Numbered from the stretch's first letter, positions 1-12,657 are shown. The stretch: 64,000 nucleotides of DNA from Auanema rhodensis (GCA_964057225.1 CAXKVF010000076.1:558001-622000); one strand, 5' to 3'. A program made the numbers and translations. Notes: generated by a model from the sequence alone, not told the origin.

Positions 1-530
1 CTAATATCAATAAAAATTTGTTTTTAGACTAATATGGACATGGGGAATCTAATTTTGAAAACCGCATCTCTTTATCTTTCACGTGAAGCGAGTTACATAC
101 CAAGTGCACATCACGTGTACATTTAATTAGCATAAATTAAAGTTCACGTAAATTTCAAAGTCGTGGTTACCATGCACCAATATCAATAAAAATTCGTTTT
201 TAGACTAATATGGACATGGGAAATCTAACTTTGAAAACCGCATCTCTTTATCTTTCACGTGAAGCGAGTTACATACCAAGTGCACATCACGTGTACATTT
301 AATTAGCATAAATTAAAGTTCACGTAAATTTCAAAGTCATGGTTACCATGCACCAATATCAATAAAAATTTGTTTTTAGACTAATATGGACATGAGGAAT
401 CTAATTTTGAAAACCGCATCTCTTTATCTTTCACGTGAAGCGAGTTACATACCAAGTGCACATCACGTGTACATTTAATTAGCATAAATTAAAGTTCACG
501 TAAATTTCAAAGTCATGGTTACCATGCACC

Positions 531-705
531 AATATCAATAAAAATTTGTTTTTAGACTAATATGGACATGGGGAATAAATTTTGAAAACCGCATCTCTTT
601 ATCTTTCACGTGAAGCGAGTTACATACCAAGTGCACATCACGTGTACATTTAATTAGCATAAATTAAAGTTCACGTAAATTTCAAAGTCATGGTTACCAT
701 GCACC
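531..705. repeat. 175-bp length-variant monomer
   Basis: One base is missing in gggaataaattttg compared with gggaatctaattttg. The same deletion is in 1410-1584, the corresponding unit of the next 5-mer copy, so it predates that duplication. Confidence 0.88.
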
Positions 706-1409
706 AATATCAATAAAAATTTGTTTTTAGACTAATATGGACATGGGGAATCTAATTTTGAAAACCGCATCTCTTTATCTTTCACGTGAAGCGAGTTACA
801 TACCAAGTGCACATCACGTGTACATTTAATTAGCATAAATTAAAGTTCACGTAAATTTCAAAGTCATGGTTACCATGCACCAATATCAATAAAAATTTGT
901 TTTTAGACTAATATGGACATGGGGAATCTAATTTTGAAAACCGCATCTCTTTATCTTTCACGTGAAGCGAGTTACATACCAAGTGCACATCACGTGTACA
1001 TTTAATTAGCATAAATTAAAGTTCACGTAAAGTTCAAAGTCGTGGTTACCATGCACCAATATCAATAAAAATTCGTTTTTAGACTAATATGGACATGGGA
1101 AATCTAACTTTGAAAACCGCATCTCTTTATCTTTCACGTGAAGCGAGTTACATACCAAGTGCACATCACGTGTACATTTAATTAGCATAAATTAAAGTTC
1201 ACGTAAATTTCAAAGTCATGGTTACCATGCACCAATATCAATAAAAATTTGTTTTTAGACTAATATGGACATGAGGAATCTAATTTTGAAAACCGCATCT
1301 CTTTATCTTTCACGTGAAGCGAGTTACATACCAAGTGCACATCACGTGTACATTTAATTAGCATAAATTAAAGTTCACGTAAATTTCAAAGTCATGGTTA
1401 CCATGCACC

Positions 1410-1584
1410 AATATCAATAAAAATTTGTTTTTAGACTAATATGGACATGGGGAATAAATTTTGAAAACCGCATCTCTTTATCTTTCACGTGAAGCGAGTT
1501 ACATACCAAGTGCACATCACGTGTACATTTAATTAGCATAAATTAAAGTTCACGTAAATTTCAAAGTCATGGTTACCATGCACC
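1410..1584. repeat. 175-bp length-variant monomer (copy of 531-705)
   Basis: Carries the same 1-bp deletion as 531-705, 879 bp away. It is absent from the third 5-mer copy, where the matching monomer (2289) has gaatcaaatt at full length. Confidence 0.88.
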
Positions 1585-1936
1585 AATATCAATAAAAATT
1601 TGTTTTTAGACTAATATGGACATGGGGAATCTAATTTTGAAAACCGCATCTCTTTATCTTTCACGTGAAGCGAGTTACATACCAAGTGCACATCACGTGT
1701 ACATTTAATTAGCATAAATTAAAGTTCACGTAAATTTCAAAGTCATGGTTACCATGCACCAATATCAATAAAAATTTGTTTTTAGACTAATATGGACATG
1801 GGGAATCTAATTTTGAAAACCGCATCTCTTTATCTTTCACGTGAAGCGAGTTACATACCAAGTGCACATCACGTGTACATTTAATTAGCATAAATTAAAG
1901 TTCACGTAAATTTCAAAGTCGTGGTTACCATGCACC

Positions 1937-2464
1937 AATATCAATAAAAATTCGTTTTTAGACTAATATGGACATGGGGAATCTAACTTTGAAAACCGCA
2001 TCTCTTTATCTTTCACGTGAAGCGAGTTACATACCAAGTGCACATCACGTGTACATTTAATTAGCATAAATTAAAGTTCACGTAAATTTCAAAGTCATGG
2101 TTACCATGCACCAATATCAATAAAAATTTGTTTTTAGACTAATATGGACATGAGGAATCTAATTTTGAAAACCGCATCTCTTTATCTTTCACGTGAAGCG
2201 AGTTACATACCAAGTGCACATCACGTGTACATTTAATTAGCATAAATTAAAGTTCACGTAAATTTCAAAGTCATGGTTACCATGCACCAATATCAATAAA
2301 AATTTGTTTTTAGACTAATATGGACATGGGGAATCAAATTTTGAAAACCGCATCTCTTTATCTTTCACGTGAAGCGAGTTACATACCAAGTGCACATCAC
2401 GTGTACATTTAATTAGCATAAATTAAAGTTCACGTAAATTTCAAAGTCATGGTTACCATGAACC
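1937..2464. repeat. Truncated third 5-mer copy
   Basis: The first two monomers repeat the T17C and G41A markers of the upstream 5-mer. The first now reads ggggaatct rather than gggaaatct. The third (2289) has full length with T48A (gaatcaaatt) instead of the 1-bp deletion, after which the 5-mer order is lost. This is the right boundary of the 879-bp HOR domain. Confidence 0.8.
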
Positions 2465-2642
2465 AATATCAATAAAAATTTGTTTTTAGACTAATATGGA
2501 CATGAGGAATCTAATTTTGAAAACCGCATCTCTTTTTTTCTTTCACGTGAAGCGAGTTACATACCAAGTGCACATCACGTGTACATTTAATTAGCATAAA
2601 TTAAAGTTCACGTAAATTTCAAAGTCATGGTTACCATGAACC
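2465..2642. repeat. 178-bp length-variant monomer
   Basis: A 2-bp expansion, with ctctttttttcttt replacing ctctttatcttt. It is shared with 3171-3348, the equivalent unit of the next 706-bp HOR copy. Confidence 0.88.
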
Positions 2643-3170
2643 AATATCAATAAAAATTTGTTTTTTGACTAATATGGACATGGGGAATCTAATTTTGAAA
2701 ACCGCATCTCTTTATCTTTCACGTGAAGCGAGTTACATACCAAGTGCACATCACGTGTACATTTAATTAGCATAAATTAAAGTTCACGTAAATTTCAAAG
2801 TCATGGTTACCATGCACCAATATCAATAAAAATTTGTTTTTAGACTAATATGGACATGAGGAATCTAATTTTGAAAACCGCATCTCTTTATCTTTCACGT
2901 GAAGCGAGTTACATACCAAGTGCACATCACGTGTACATTTAATTAGCATAAATTAAAGTTCACGTAAATTTCAAAGTCATGGTTACCATGCACCAATATC
3001 AATAAAAATTTGTTTTTAGACTAATATGGACATGGGGAATCTAATTTTGAAAACCGCATCTCTTTATCTTTCACTTGAAGCGAGTTACATACCAAGTGCA
3101 CATCACGTGTACATTTAATTAGCATAAATTAAAGTTCACGTAAATTTCAAAGTCATGGTTACCATGAACC

Positions 3171-3348
3171 AATATCAATAAAAATTTGTTTTTAGACTAA
3201 TATGGACATGAGGAATCTAATTTTGAAAACCGCATCTCTTTTTTTCTTTCACGTGAAGCGAGTTACATACCAAGTGCACATCACGTGTACATTTAATTAG
3301 CATAAATTAAAGTTCACGTAAATTTCAAAGTCATGGTTACCATGAACC
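3171..3348. repeat. 178-bp length-variant monomer (copy of 2465-2642)
   Basis: Carries the same 2-bp expansion in the T run as 2465-2642, 706 bp away, and the same catgagg variant. Confidence 0.88.
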
Positions 3349-3876
3349 AATATCAATAAAAATTTGTTTTTTGACTAATATGGACATGGGGAATCTAATT
3401 TTGAAAACCGCATCTCTTTATCTTTCACGTGAAGCGAGTTACATACCAAGTGCACATCACGTGTACATTTAATTAGCATAAATTAAAGTTCACGTAAATT
3501 TCAAAGTCATGGTTACCATGCACCAATATCAATAAAAATTTGTTTTTAGACTAATATGGACATGAGGAATCTAATTTTGAAAACCGCATCTCTTTATCTT
3601 TCACGTGAAGCGAGTTACATACCAAGAGCACATCACGTGTACATTTAATTAGCATAAATTAAAGTTCACGTAAATTTCAAAGTCATGGTTACCATGCACC
3701 AATATCAATAAAAATTTGTTTTTAGACTAATATGGACATGGGGAATCTAATTTTGAAAACCGCATCTCTTTATATTTCACGTGAAGCGAGTTACATACCA
3801 AGTGCACCTCACGTGTACATTTAATTAGCATAAATTAAAGTTCACGTAAATTTCAAAGTCATGGTTACCATGCACC

Positions 3877-4052
3877 AATATCAATAAAAATTTGTTTTTA
3901 GACTAATATGGACATGAGGAATCTAATTTTGAAAACCGCATCTCTTTATCTTTCACGTGAAGCGAGTTACATACCAAGTGCACATCACGTGTACATTTAA
4001 TTAGCATAAATTAAAGTTCACGTAAATTTCAAAGTCATGGTTACCATGCACC
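3877..4052. repeat. Single G41A monomer between HOR domains
   Basis: One 176-bp monomer with catgagg, lying between the 706-bp 4-mer domain and the 16-mer domain. It carries no other diagnostic variant. Confidence 0.8.
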
Positions 4053-6867
4053 AATATCAATAAAAATTTGTTTTTAGACTAATATGGACATGGGGAATCT
4101 AATTTTGAAAACCGCATCTCTTTATCTTTCACGTGAAGCGAGTTACATACCAAGTGCACAGCACGTGTACATTTAATTAGCATAAATTAAAGTTCACGTA
4201 AATTTCAAAGTCATGGTTACCATGCACCAATATCAATAAAAATTTGTTTTTAGACTAATATGGACATGGGGAATCTAATTTTGAAAACCGCATCTCTTTA
4301 TCTTTCACGTGAAGCGAGTTACTTACCAAGTGCACATCACGTTTACATTTAATTAGCATAAATTAAAGTTCACGTAAATTTCAAAGTCATGGTTACCATG
4401 AACCAATATCAATAAAAATTTGTTTTTAGACTAATATGGACATGGGGAATCTAATTTTGAAAACCGCATCTCTTTATCTTTCACGTGAAGCGAGTTACAT
4501 ACCAAGTGCACATCACGTGTACATTTAATTAGCATAAATTAAAGTTCACGTAAATTTCAAAGTCATGGTTACCATGCACCAATATCAATAAAAATTTGTT
4601 TTTAGACTAATATGGACATGGGGAATCTAATTTTGAAAACCGCATCTCTTTATCTTTCACGTGAAGCGAGTTACATACCAAGTGCACATCACGTGTACAT
4701 TTAATTAGCATAAATTAAAGTTCACGTAAATTTCAAAGTCATGGTTACCATGAACCAATATCAATAAAAATTTGTTTTTAGACTAATATGGACATGGGGA
4801 ATCTAATTTTGAAAACCGCATCTCTTTATCTTTCACGTGAAGCGAGTTACATACCAAGTGCACATCACGTGTACATTTAATTAGCATAAATTAAAGTTCA
4901 CGTAAATTTCAAAGTCATGGTTACCATGCACCAATATCAACAAAAATCTGTTTTTAGACTAATATGGACATGGGGAATCTAATTTTGAAAACCGCATCTC
5001 TTTATCTTTCACGTGAAGCGAGTTACATACCAAGTGCACATCACGTGTACATTTAATTACCATAAATTAAAGTTCACGTAATTTTCAAAGTCATGGTTAC
5101 CATGCACCAATATCAATAAAAATTTGTTTTTAGACTAATATGGACATGGGGAATCTAATTTTGAAAACCGCATCTCTTTATCTTTCACGTGAAGCGAGTT
5201 ACATATCAAGTGCACATCACGTGTACATTTAATTAGCATAAATTAAAGTTCACGTAAATTTCAAAGTCATGGTTACCATTAACCAATATCAATAAAAATT
5301 TGTTTTTAGACTAATATGGACATGGGGAATCTAATTTTGAAAACCGCATCTCTTTATCTTTCAAGTGAAGCGAGTTACATACCAAGTGCACATCACGTGT
5401 ACATTTAATTAGCATAAATTAAAGTTCACGTAAATTTCAAAGTCATGGTTACCATGCACCAATATCAATAAAAATTTGTTTTTAGACTAATATGGACATG
5501 GGGAATCTAATTTTGAAAACCGCATCTCTTTATCTTTCACGTGAAGCGAGTTACATACCAAGTGCACATCACGTGTACATTTAATTAGCATAAATTAAAG
5601 TTCACGTAAATTTCAAAGTCATGGTTACCATGCACCAATATCATAAAAATTGGTTTTTAGACTAATATGGACATGAGGAATCTAATTTTGAAAACCGCAT
5701 CTCTTTATCTTTCACGTGAAGCGAGTTACATACCAAGTGCACATCACGTGTACATTTAATTAGCATAAATTAAAGTTCACGTAAATTTCAAAGTCATGGT
5801 TACCATGCACCAATATCAATAAAAATTTGTTTTTAGACTAATATGGACATGGGGAATCTAATTTTGAAAACCGCATCTCTTTATATTTCACGTGAAGCGA
5901 GTTACATACCAAGTGCACATCACGTGTACATTTAATTAGCATAAATTAAAGTTCACGTAAATTTCAAAGTCATGGTTACCATGCACCAATATCAATAAAA
6001 ATTTGTTTTTAGACTAATATGGACATGGGGAATCTAATTTTGAAAACCGCATCTCTTTATCTTTCACGTGAAGCGAGTTACATACCAAGTGCACATCACG
6101 TGTACATTTAATTAGCATAAATTAAAGTTCACGTAAATTTCAAAGTCATGGTTACCATGAACCAATATCAATAAAAATTTGTTTTTAGACTAATATGTAC
6201 ATGGGGAATCTAATTTTGAAAACCGCATCTCTTTATCTTTCACGTGAAGCGAGTTACATACCAAGTGCACATCACGTGTACATTTAATTAGCATAAAATA
6301 AAGTTCACGTAAATTTCAAAGTCATGGTTACCATGCACCAATATCAATAAAAATCTGTTTTTAGACTAATATGGACATGGGGGATCTAATTTTGAAAACC
6401 GCATCTCTTTATCTTTCACGTGAAGCGAGTTACATACCAAGTGCACATCACGTGTACATTTAATTAGCATAAATTAAAGTTCACGTAAATTTCAAAGTCA
6501 TGGTTACCATGCACCAATATCAATAAAAATTTGTTTTTAGACTAATATGGACATGGGGAATCTAATTTTGAAAACCGCATCTCTTTATCTTTCACGTCAA
6601 GCGAGTTACATATCAAGTGCACATCACGTGTACATTTAATTAGCATAAATTAAAGTTCACGTAAATTTCAAAGTCATGGTTACCATTAACCAATATCAAT
6701 AAAAATTTGTTTTTAGACTAATATGGACATGGGGAATCTAATTTTGAAAACCGCATCTCTTCATCTTTCACGTGAAGCGAGTTACATACCAAGTGCACAT
6801 CACGTGTACATTTAATTAGCATAAATTAAAGTTCACGTAAATTTCAAAGTCATGGTTACCATGCACC
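4053..6867. repeat. 16-mer HOR, copy 1 (2815 bp)
   Basis: Sixteen monomers whose rare variants recur 2815 bp to the right: gcacagcacg (4157), acttaccaag with cacgtttac (4321-4345), caacaaaaatctg (4939), attaccataaa with gtaattttc (5057-5085), ccattaacc (5278), tcaagtg (5361), the 1-bp-shorter tcataaaaattgg (5641), tgtacatgg (6197), ataaaataaag (6294) and gggggatct (near 6379). The period is 16 x 176 minus the 1-bp deletion. Confidence 0.92.
5637..5811. repeat. 175-bp length-variant monomer
   Basis: aatatcataaaaattgg replaces aatatcaataaaaatttg, losing one base. The same change is at 8452-8626, one 16-mer period away. Confidence 0.88.
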
Positions 6868-9506
6868 AATATCAATAAAAATTTGTTTTTAGACTAATAT
6901 GGACATGGGGAATCTAATTTTGAAAACCGCATCTCTTTATCTTTCACGTGAAGCGAGTTACATACCAAGTGCACAGCACGTGTACATTTAATTAGCATAA
7001 ATTAAAGTTCACGTAAATTTCAAAGTCATGGTTACCATGCACCAATATCAATAAAAATTTGTTTTTAGACTAATATGGACATGGGGAATCTAATTTTGAA
7101 AACCGCATCTCTTTATCTTTCACGTGAAGCGAGTTACTTACCAAGTGCACATCACGTTTACATTTAATTAGCATAAATTAAAGTTCACGTAAATTTCAAA
7201 GTCATGGTTACCATGAACCAATATCAATAAAAATTTGTTTTTAGACTAATATGGACATGGGGAATCTAATTTTGAAAACCGCATCTCTTTATCTTTCACG
7301 TGAAGCGAGTTACATACCAAGTGCACATCACGTGTACATTTAATTAGCATAAATTAAAGTTCACGTAAATTTCAAAGTCATGGTTACCATGCACCAATAT
7401 CAATAAAAATTTGTTTTTAGACTAATATGGACATGGGGAATCTAATTTTGAAAACCGCATCTCTTTATCTTTCACGTGAAGCGAGTTACATACCAAGTGC
7501 ACATCACGTGTACATTTAATTAGCATAAATTAAAGTTCACGTAAATTTCAAAGTCATGGTTACCATGAACCAATATCAATAAAAATTTGTTTTTAGACTA
7601 ATATGGACATGGGGAATCTAATTTTGAAAACCGCATCTCTTTATCTTTCACGTGAAGCGAGTTACATACCAAGTGCACATCACGTGTACATTTAATTAGC
7701 ATAAATTAAAGTTCACGTAAATTTCAAAGTCATGGTTACCATGCACCAATATCAACAAAAATCTGTTTTTAGACTAATATGGACATGGGGAATCTAATTT
7801 TGAAAACCGCATCTCTTTATCTTTCACGTGAAGCGAGTTACATACCAAGTGCACATCACGTGTACATTTAATTACCATAAATTAAAGTTCACGTAATTTT
7901 CAAAGTCATGGTTACCATGCACCAATATCAATAAAAATTTGTTTTTAGACTAATATGGACATGGGGAATCTAATTTTGAAAACCGCATCTCTTTATCTTT
8001 CACGTGAAGCGAGTTACATATCAAGTGCACATCACGTGTACATTTAATTAGCATAAATTAAAGTTCACGTAAATTTCAAAGTCATGGTTACCATTAACCA
8101 ATATCAATAAAAATTTGTTTTTAGACTAATATGGACATGGGGAATCTAATTTTGAAAACCGCATCTCTTTATCTTTCAAGTGAAGCGAGTTACATACCAA
8201 GTGCACATCACGTGTACATTTAATTAGCATAAATTAAAGTTCACGTAAATTTCAATGTCATGGTTACCATGCACCAATATCAATAAAAATTTGTTTTTAG
8301 ACTAATATGGACATGGGGAATCTAATTTTGAAAACCGCATCTCTTTATCTTTCACGTGAAGCGAGTTACATACCAAGTGCACATCACGTGTACATTTAAT
8401 TAGCATAAATTAAAGTTCACGTAAATTTCAAAGTCATGGTTACCATGCACCAATATCATAAAAATTGGTTTTTAGACTAATATGGACATGAGGAATCTAA
8501 TTTTGAAAACCGCATCTCTTTATCTTTCACGTGAAGCGAGTTACATACCAAGTGCACATCACGTGTACATTTAATTAGCATAAATTAAAGTTCACGTAAA
8601 TTTCAAAGTCATGGTTACCATGCACCAATATCAATAAAAATTTGTTTTTAGACTAATATGGACATGGGGAATCTAATTTTGAAAACCGCATCTCTTTATA
8701 TTTCACGTGAAGCGAGTTACATACCAAGTGCACATCACGTGTACATTTAATTAGCATAAATTAAAGTTCACGTAAATTTCAAAGTCATGGTTACCATGCA
8801 CCAATATCAATAAAAATTTGTTTTTAGACTAATATGGACATGGGGAATCTAATTTTGAAAACCGCATCTCTTTATCTTTCACGTGAAGCGAGTTACATAC
8901 CAAGTGCACATCACGTGTACATTTAATTAGCATAAATTAAAGTTCACGTAAATTTCAAAGTCATGGTTACCATGAACCAATATCAATAAAAATTTGTTTT
9001 TAGACTAATATGTACATGGGGAATCTAATTTTGAAAACCGCATCTCTTTATCTTTCACGTGAAGCGAGTTACATACCAAGTGCACATCACGTGTACATTT
9101 AATTAGCATAAAATAAAGTTCACGTAAATTTCAAAGTCATGGTTACCATGCACCAATATCAATAAAAATCTGTTTTTAGACTAATATGGACATGGGGGAT
9201 CTAATTTTGAAAACCGCATCTCTTTATCTTTCACGTGAAGCGAGTTACATATCAAGTGCACATCACGTGTACATTTAATTAGCATAAATTAAAGTTCACG
9301 TAAATTTCAAAGTCATGGTTACCATTAACCAATATCAATAAAAATTTGTTTTTAGACTAATATGGACATGGGGAATCTAATTTTGAAAACCGCATCTCTT
9401 CATCTTTCACGTGAAGCGAGTTACATACCAAGTGCACATCACGTGTACATTTAATTAGCATAAATTAAAGTTCACGTAAATTTCAAAGTCATGGTTACCA
9501 TGCACC
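6868..9506. repeat. 16-mer HOR, copy 2 with one monomer lost (2639 bp, 15 monomers)
   Basis: All rare markers of copy 1 recur in order at +2815 up to gggggatct near 9194. Copy 1 then has two monomers: one with gggggatct and tacc, and one with ggggaatct, cacgtcaag and tatc. Copy 2 has one hybrid monomer (9155-9330) with gggggatct on its left and tatcaag/ccattaacc on its right. The loss of exactly one unit with an in-register hybrid is the signature of unequal exchange. A further private change is caatgtcatgg near 8254. Confidence 0.9.
8452..8626. repeat. 175-bp length-variant monomer (copy of 5637-5811)
   Basis: Shares the tcataaaaattgg deletion with 5637-5811, exactly 2815 bp away, which anchors the 16-mer alignment. 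Confidence 0.88.
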
Positions 9507-12500
9507 AATATCAATAAAAATTTGTTTTTAGACTAATATGGACATGGGGAATCTAATTTTGAAAACCGCATCTCTTTATCTTTCACGTGAAGCGAGTTAC
9601 ATACCAAGTGCACATCACGTGTACATTTAATTAGCATAAATTAAAGTTCACGTAAATTTCAAAGTCATGGTTACCATGCACCAATATCAATAAAAATTTG
9701 TTTTTAGACTAATATGGACATGGGGAATCTAATTTTGAAAACCGCATCTCTTTATCTTTCACGTGAAGCGAGTTACATATCAAGTGCACATCACGTGTAC
9801 ATTTAATTAGCATAAATTAAAGTTCACGTAAATTTCAAAGTCATGGTTACCATTAACCAATATCAATAAAAATTTGTTTTTAGACTAATATGGACATGGG
9901 GAATCTAATTTTGAAAACCGCATTTCTTTATCTTTCACGTGAAGCGAGTTACATACCAAGTGCACATCACGTGTACATTTAATTAGCATAAATTAAAGTT
10001 CACGTAAATTTCAAAGTCATGGTTACCATGCACGAATATCAATAAAAATTTGTTTTTAGACTAATATGGACATGAGGAATCTAATTTTGAAAACCGCATC
10101 TCTTTATCTTTCACGTGAAGCGAGTTACATACCAAGTGCACACCACGTGTACATTTAATTAGCATAAATTAAAGTTCACGTAAATTTCAAAGTCATGGTT
10201 ACCATGCACCAATATCAATAAAAATTTGTTTTTAGACTAATATGGACATGGGGAATCTAATTTTGAAAACCGCATCTCTTTATATTTCACGTGAAGCGAG
10301 TTACATACCAAGTGCACATCACGTGTACATTTAATTAGCATAAATTAAAGTTCACGTAAATTTCAAAGTCATGGTTACCATGAACCAATATCAATAAAAA
10401 TTTGTTTTTAGACTAATATGGACATGGGGAATCTAATTTTGAAAACCGCATCTCTTTATCTTTCACGTGAAGCGAGTTACATACCAAGTGCACATCACGT
10501 GTACATTTAATTAGCATAAATTAAAGTTCACGTAAATTTCAAAGTCATGGTTACCATGCACCAATATCAATAAAAATTTGTTTTTAGACTAATATGGACA
10601 TGGGGAATCTAATTTTGAAAACCGCATCTCTTTATCTTCCACGTGAAGCGAGTTACATACCAAGTGCACATCACGTGTACATTTAATTAGCATAAATTAA
10701 AGTTCACGTAAATTTCAAAGTCATGGTTACCATGAACCAATATCAATAAAAATTTGTTTTTAGACTAATATGGACATGGGGAATCAAAGTTTGAAAACCG
10801 CATCTCTTTATCTTTCACGTGAAGCGAGTTACATACCAAGTGCACATCACGTGTACATTTAATTAGCATAAATTAAAGTTCACGTAAATTTCAAAGTCAT
10901 GGTTACCATGAACCAATATCAATAAAAATTTGTTTTTAGACTAATATGGACATGGGGAATCTAATTTTGAAAACCGCATCACTTTATCTTTCACGTGAAG
11001 CGAGTTACATACCAAGTGCACATCACGTGTACATTTAATTAGCATAAATTAAAGTTCACGTAAATTTCAAAGTCATGGTTACCATGCACCAATATCAATA
11101 AAAATTTGTTTTCAGACTAATATGGACATGGGGAATCTAATTTTGAAAACCGCATCTCTTTATCTTTCACGTGAAGCGAGTTACATACCAAGTGCACATC
11201 ACGTGTACATTTAATTAGCATAAATTAAAGTTCACGTAAATTTCAAAGTCATGGTTACCATGCACCAATATCAATAAAAATCTGTTTTTAGACTAATATG
11301 GACATGGGGAATCTAATTTTGAAAACCGCATCTCTTTATATTTCACGTGAAGCGAGTTACATACCAAGTGCACATCACGTGTACATTTAATTAGCATAAA
11401 TTAAAGTTCACGTAAATTTCAAAGTCATGGTTACCATGCACCAATATCAATAAAAATTTGTTTTTAGACTAATATGGACATGGGGAATCTAATTTTGAAA
11501 ACCGCATCTCTTTATATTTCACGTGAAGCGAGTTACATACCAAGTGCACATCACGTGTACATTTAATTAGCATAAATTAAAGTTCACGTAAATTTCAAAG
11601 TCATGGTTACCATGAACCAATATCAATAAAAATTTGTTTTTAGACTAATATGGACATGGGGAATCTAATTTTGAAAACCGCATCTCTTTATCTTTCACGT
11701 GAAGCGAGTTACATACCAAGTGCACATCACGTGTACATTTAATTAGCATAAATTAAAGTTCACGTAAATTTCAAAGTCATGGTTACCATGCACCAATATC
11801 AATAAAAATTTGTTTTTAGACTAATATGGACATGGGGAATCTAATTTTGAAAACCGCATCTCTTTATCTTCCACGTGAAGCGAGTTACATACCAAGTGCA
11901 CATCACGTGTACATTTAATTAGCATAAATTAAAGTTCACGTAAATTTCAAAGTCATGGTTACCATGAACCAATATCAATAAAAATTTGTTTTTAGACTAA
12001 TATGTACATGGGGAATCTAATTTTGAAAACCGCATCTCTTTATCTTTCACGTGAAGCGAGTTACATACCAAGTGCACATCACGTGTACATTTAATTAGCA
12101 TAAATTAAAGTTCACGTAAATTTCAAAGTCATGGTTACCATGCACCAATATCAATAAAAATTTGTTTTTAGACTAATATGGACATGGGGAATCAAAGTTT
12201 GAAAACCGCATCTCTTTATCTTTCACGTGAAGCGAGTTACATACCAAGTGCACATCACGTGTACATTTAATTAGCATAAATTAAAGTTCACGTAAATTTC
12301 AAAGTCATGGTTACCATGAACCAATATCAATAAAAATTTGTTTTTAGACTAATATGGACATGGGGAATCCAATTTTGAAAACCGCATCACTTTATCTTTC
12401 ACGTGAAGCGAGTTACATACCAAGTGCACATCACGTTTACATTTAATTAGCATAAATTAAAGTTCACGTAAATTTCAAAGTCATGGTTACCATGCACCAA

Positions 12501-12573
12501 TATCAATAAAAATTTGTTTTTAGACTAATATGGACATGGGGAATCTAATTTTGAAAACCGCATCTCTTTATCT

Positions 12574-12583
12574 TTCACGTGAA
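12574..12583. other. Palindrome TTCACGTGAA with E-box/G-box core (representative copy)
   Basis: A perfect 10-bp palindrome at m76-85 centred on CACGTG, present in nearly every monomer. CACGTG is the known core for bHLH factors (E-box) and plant bZIP/bHLH factors (G-box). Binding here is only inferred. The common T77C variant (tatcttccacgtg) changes the flank to CCACGTG, and C80A (caagtg) destroys the core in a subset, for example near 5361, 21902, 28063 and 31758. Because many copies tolerate the change, the element is not strictly required in every monomer. Confidence 0.6.
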
Positions 12584-12605
12584 GCGAGTTACATACCAAG
12601 TGCAC

Positions 12606-12613
12606 ATCACGTG
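12606..12613. other. ATCACGTG motif matching the yeast CDEI consensus RTCACRTG (representative copy)
   Basis: m108-115 reads ATCACGTG, an exact match to RTCACRTG, the CDEI element bound by Cbf1 in budding-yeast point centromeres. It is nearly invariant through the array; changes such as cagcacg (near 4161 and 6976), cacctcacg (near 3808) and caccacg (near 10143) are isolated. The match is seen in the sequence. A functional parallel is speculative, because an 8-bp motif with a CACGTG core can arise by chance and then be amplified with the satellite. Confidence 0.45.
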
Positions 12614-12617
12614 TACA

Positions 12618-12637
12618 TTTAATTAGCATAAATTAAA
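12618..12637. other. A/T-rich dyad, 7-bp arms and 6-bp loop (representative copy)
   Basis: m120-126 TTTAATT and m133-139 AATTAAA are exact reverse complements separated by AGCATA. The dyad lies in the most conserved part of the monomer and is intact in nearly all copies. A small set has T120A (acaattaatta, near 51512, 53271, 56440, 57847 and 62951) or T120C (acacttaatt, near 42712 and 45351), which touch only the outermost pair. It could extrude a short cruciform or serve as an A/T-hook site, but neither is demonstrated. Confidence 0.6.
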
Positions 12638-12657
12638 GTTCACGTAAATTTCAAAGT

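Larger units (their letters stand above)
179..1936. repeat. Two complete 5-mer HOR copies (879 bp each)
   Basis: Copies are 179-1057 and 1058-1936. Ordered markers are: monomer 1 with T17C (aaaaattcg), gggaaatct and ctaactttg; monomer 2 with G41A (catgagg); monomer 3 with a 1-bp deletion (gggaataaat, 175 bp); monomer 4 consensus; monomer 5 ending in gtcgtgg. By eye the two copies differ at one base near 1031 (aaagttc versus aaatttc). The monomer at 3-178 also ends in gtcgtgg and is the last unit of a preceding copy, so this HOR probably continues left of the window. Confidence 0.9.
2465..3876. repeat. Two 4-mer HOR copies (706 bp each)
   Basis: Copies are 2465-3170 and 3171-3876. Markers are a first monomer with catgagg and a 2-bp expansion in the T run (ctctttttttcttt, 178 bp), a second with A24T (gttttttgac), and a third with catgagg. 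The fourth monomers differ: the first copy has cacttgaag (near 3074), the second has tatattt (near 3771) and gcacctcac (near 3804). The period of 706 is four units plus the shared 2-bp insertion. Confidence 0.88.

Noticed and set aside
12618-12637. Rho-independent terminator hairpin
   Set aside because: The dyad arms contain only A and T, the context is eukaryotic satellite DNA, and no gene precedes it.
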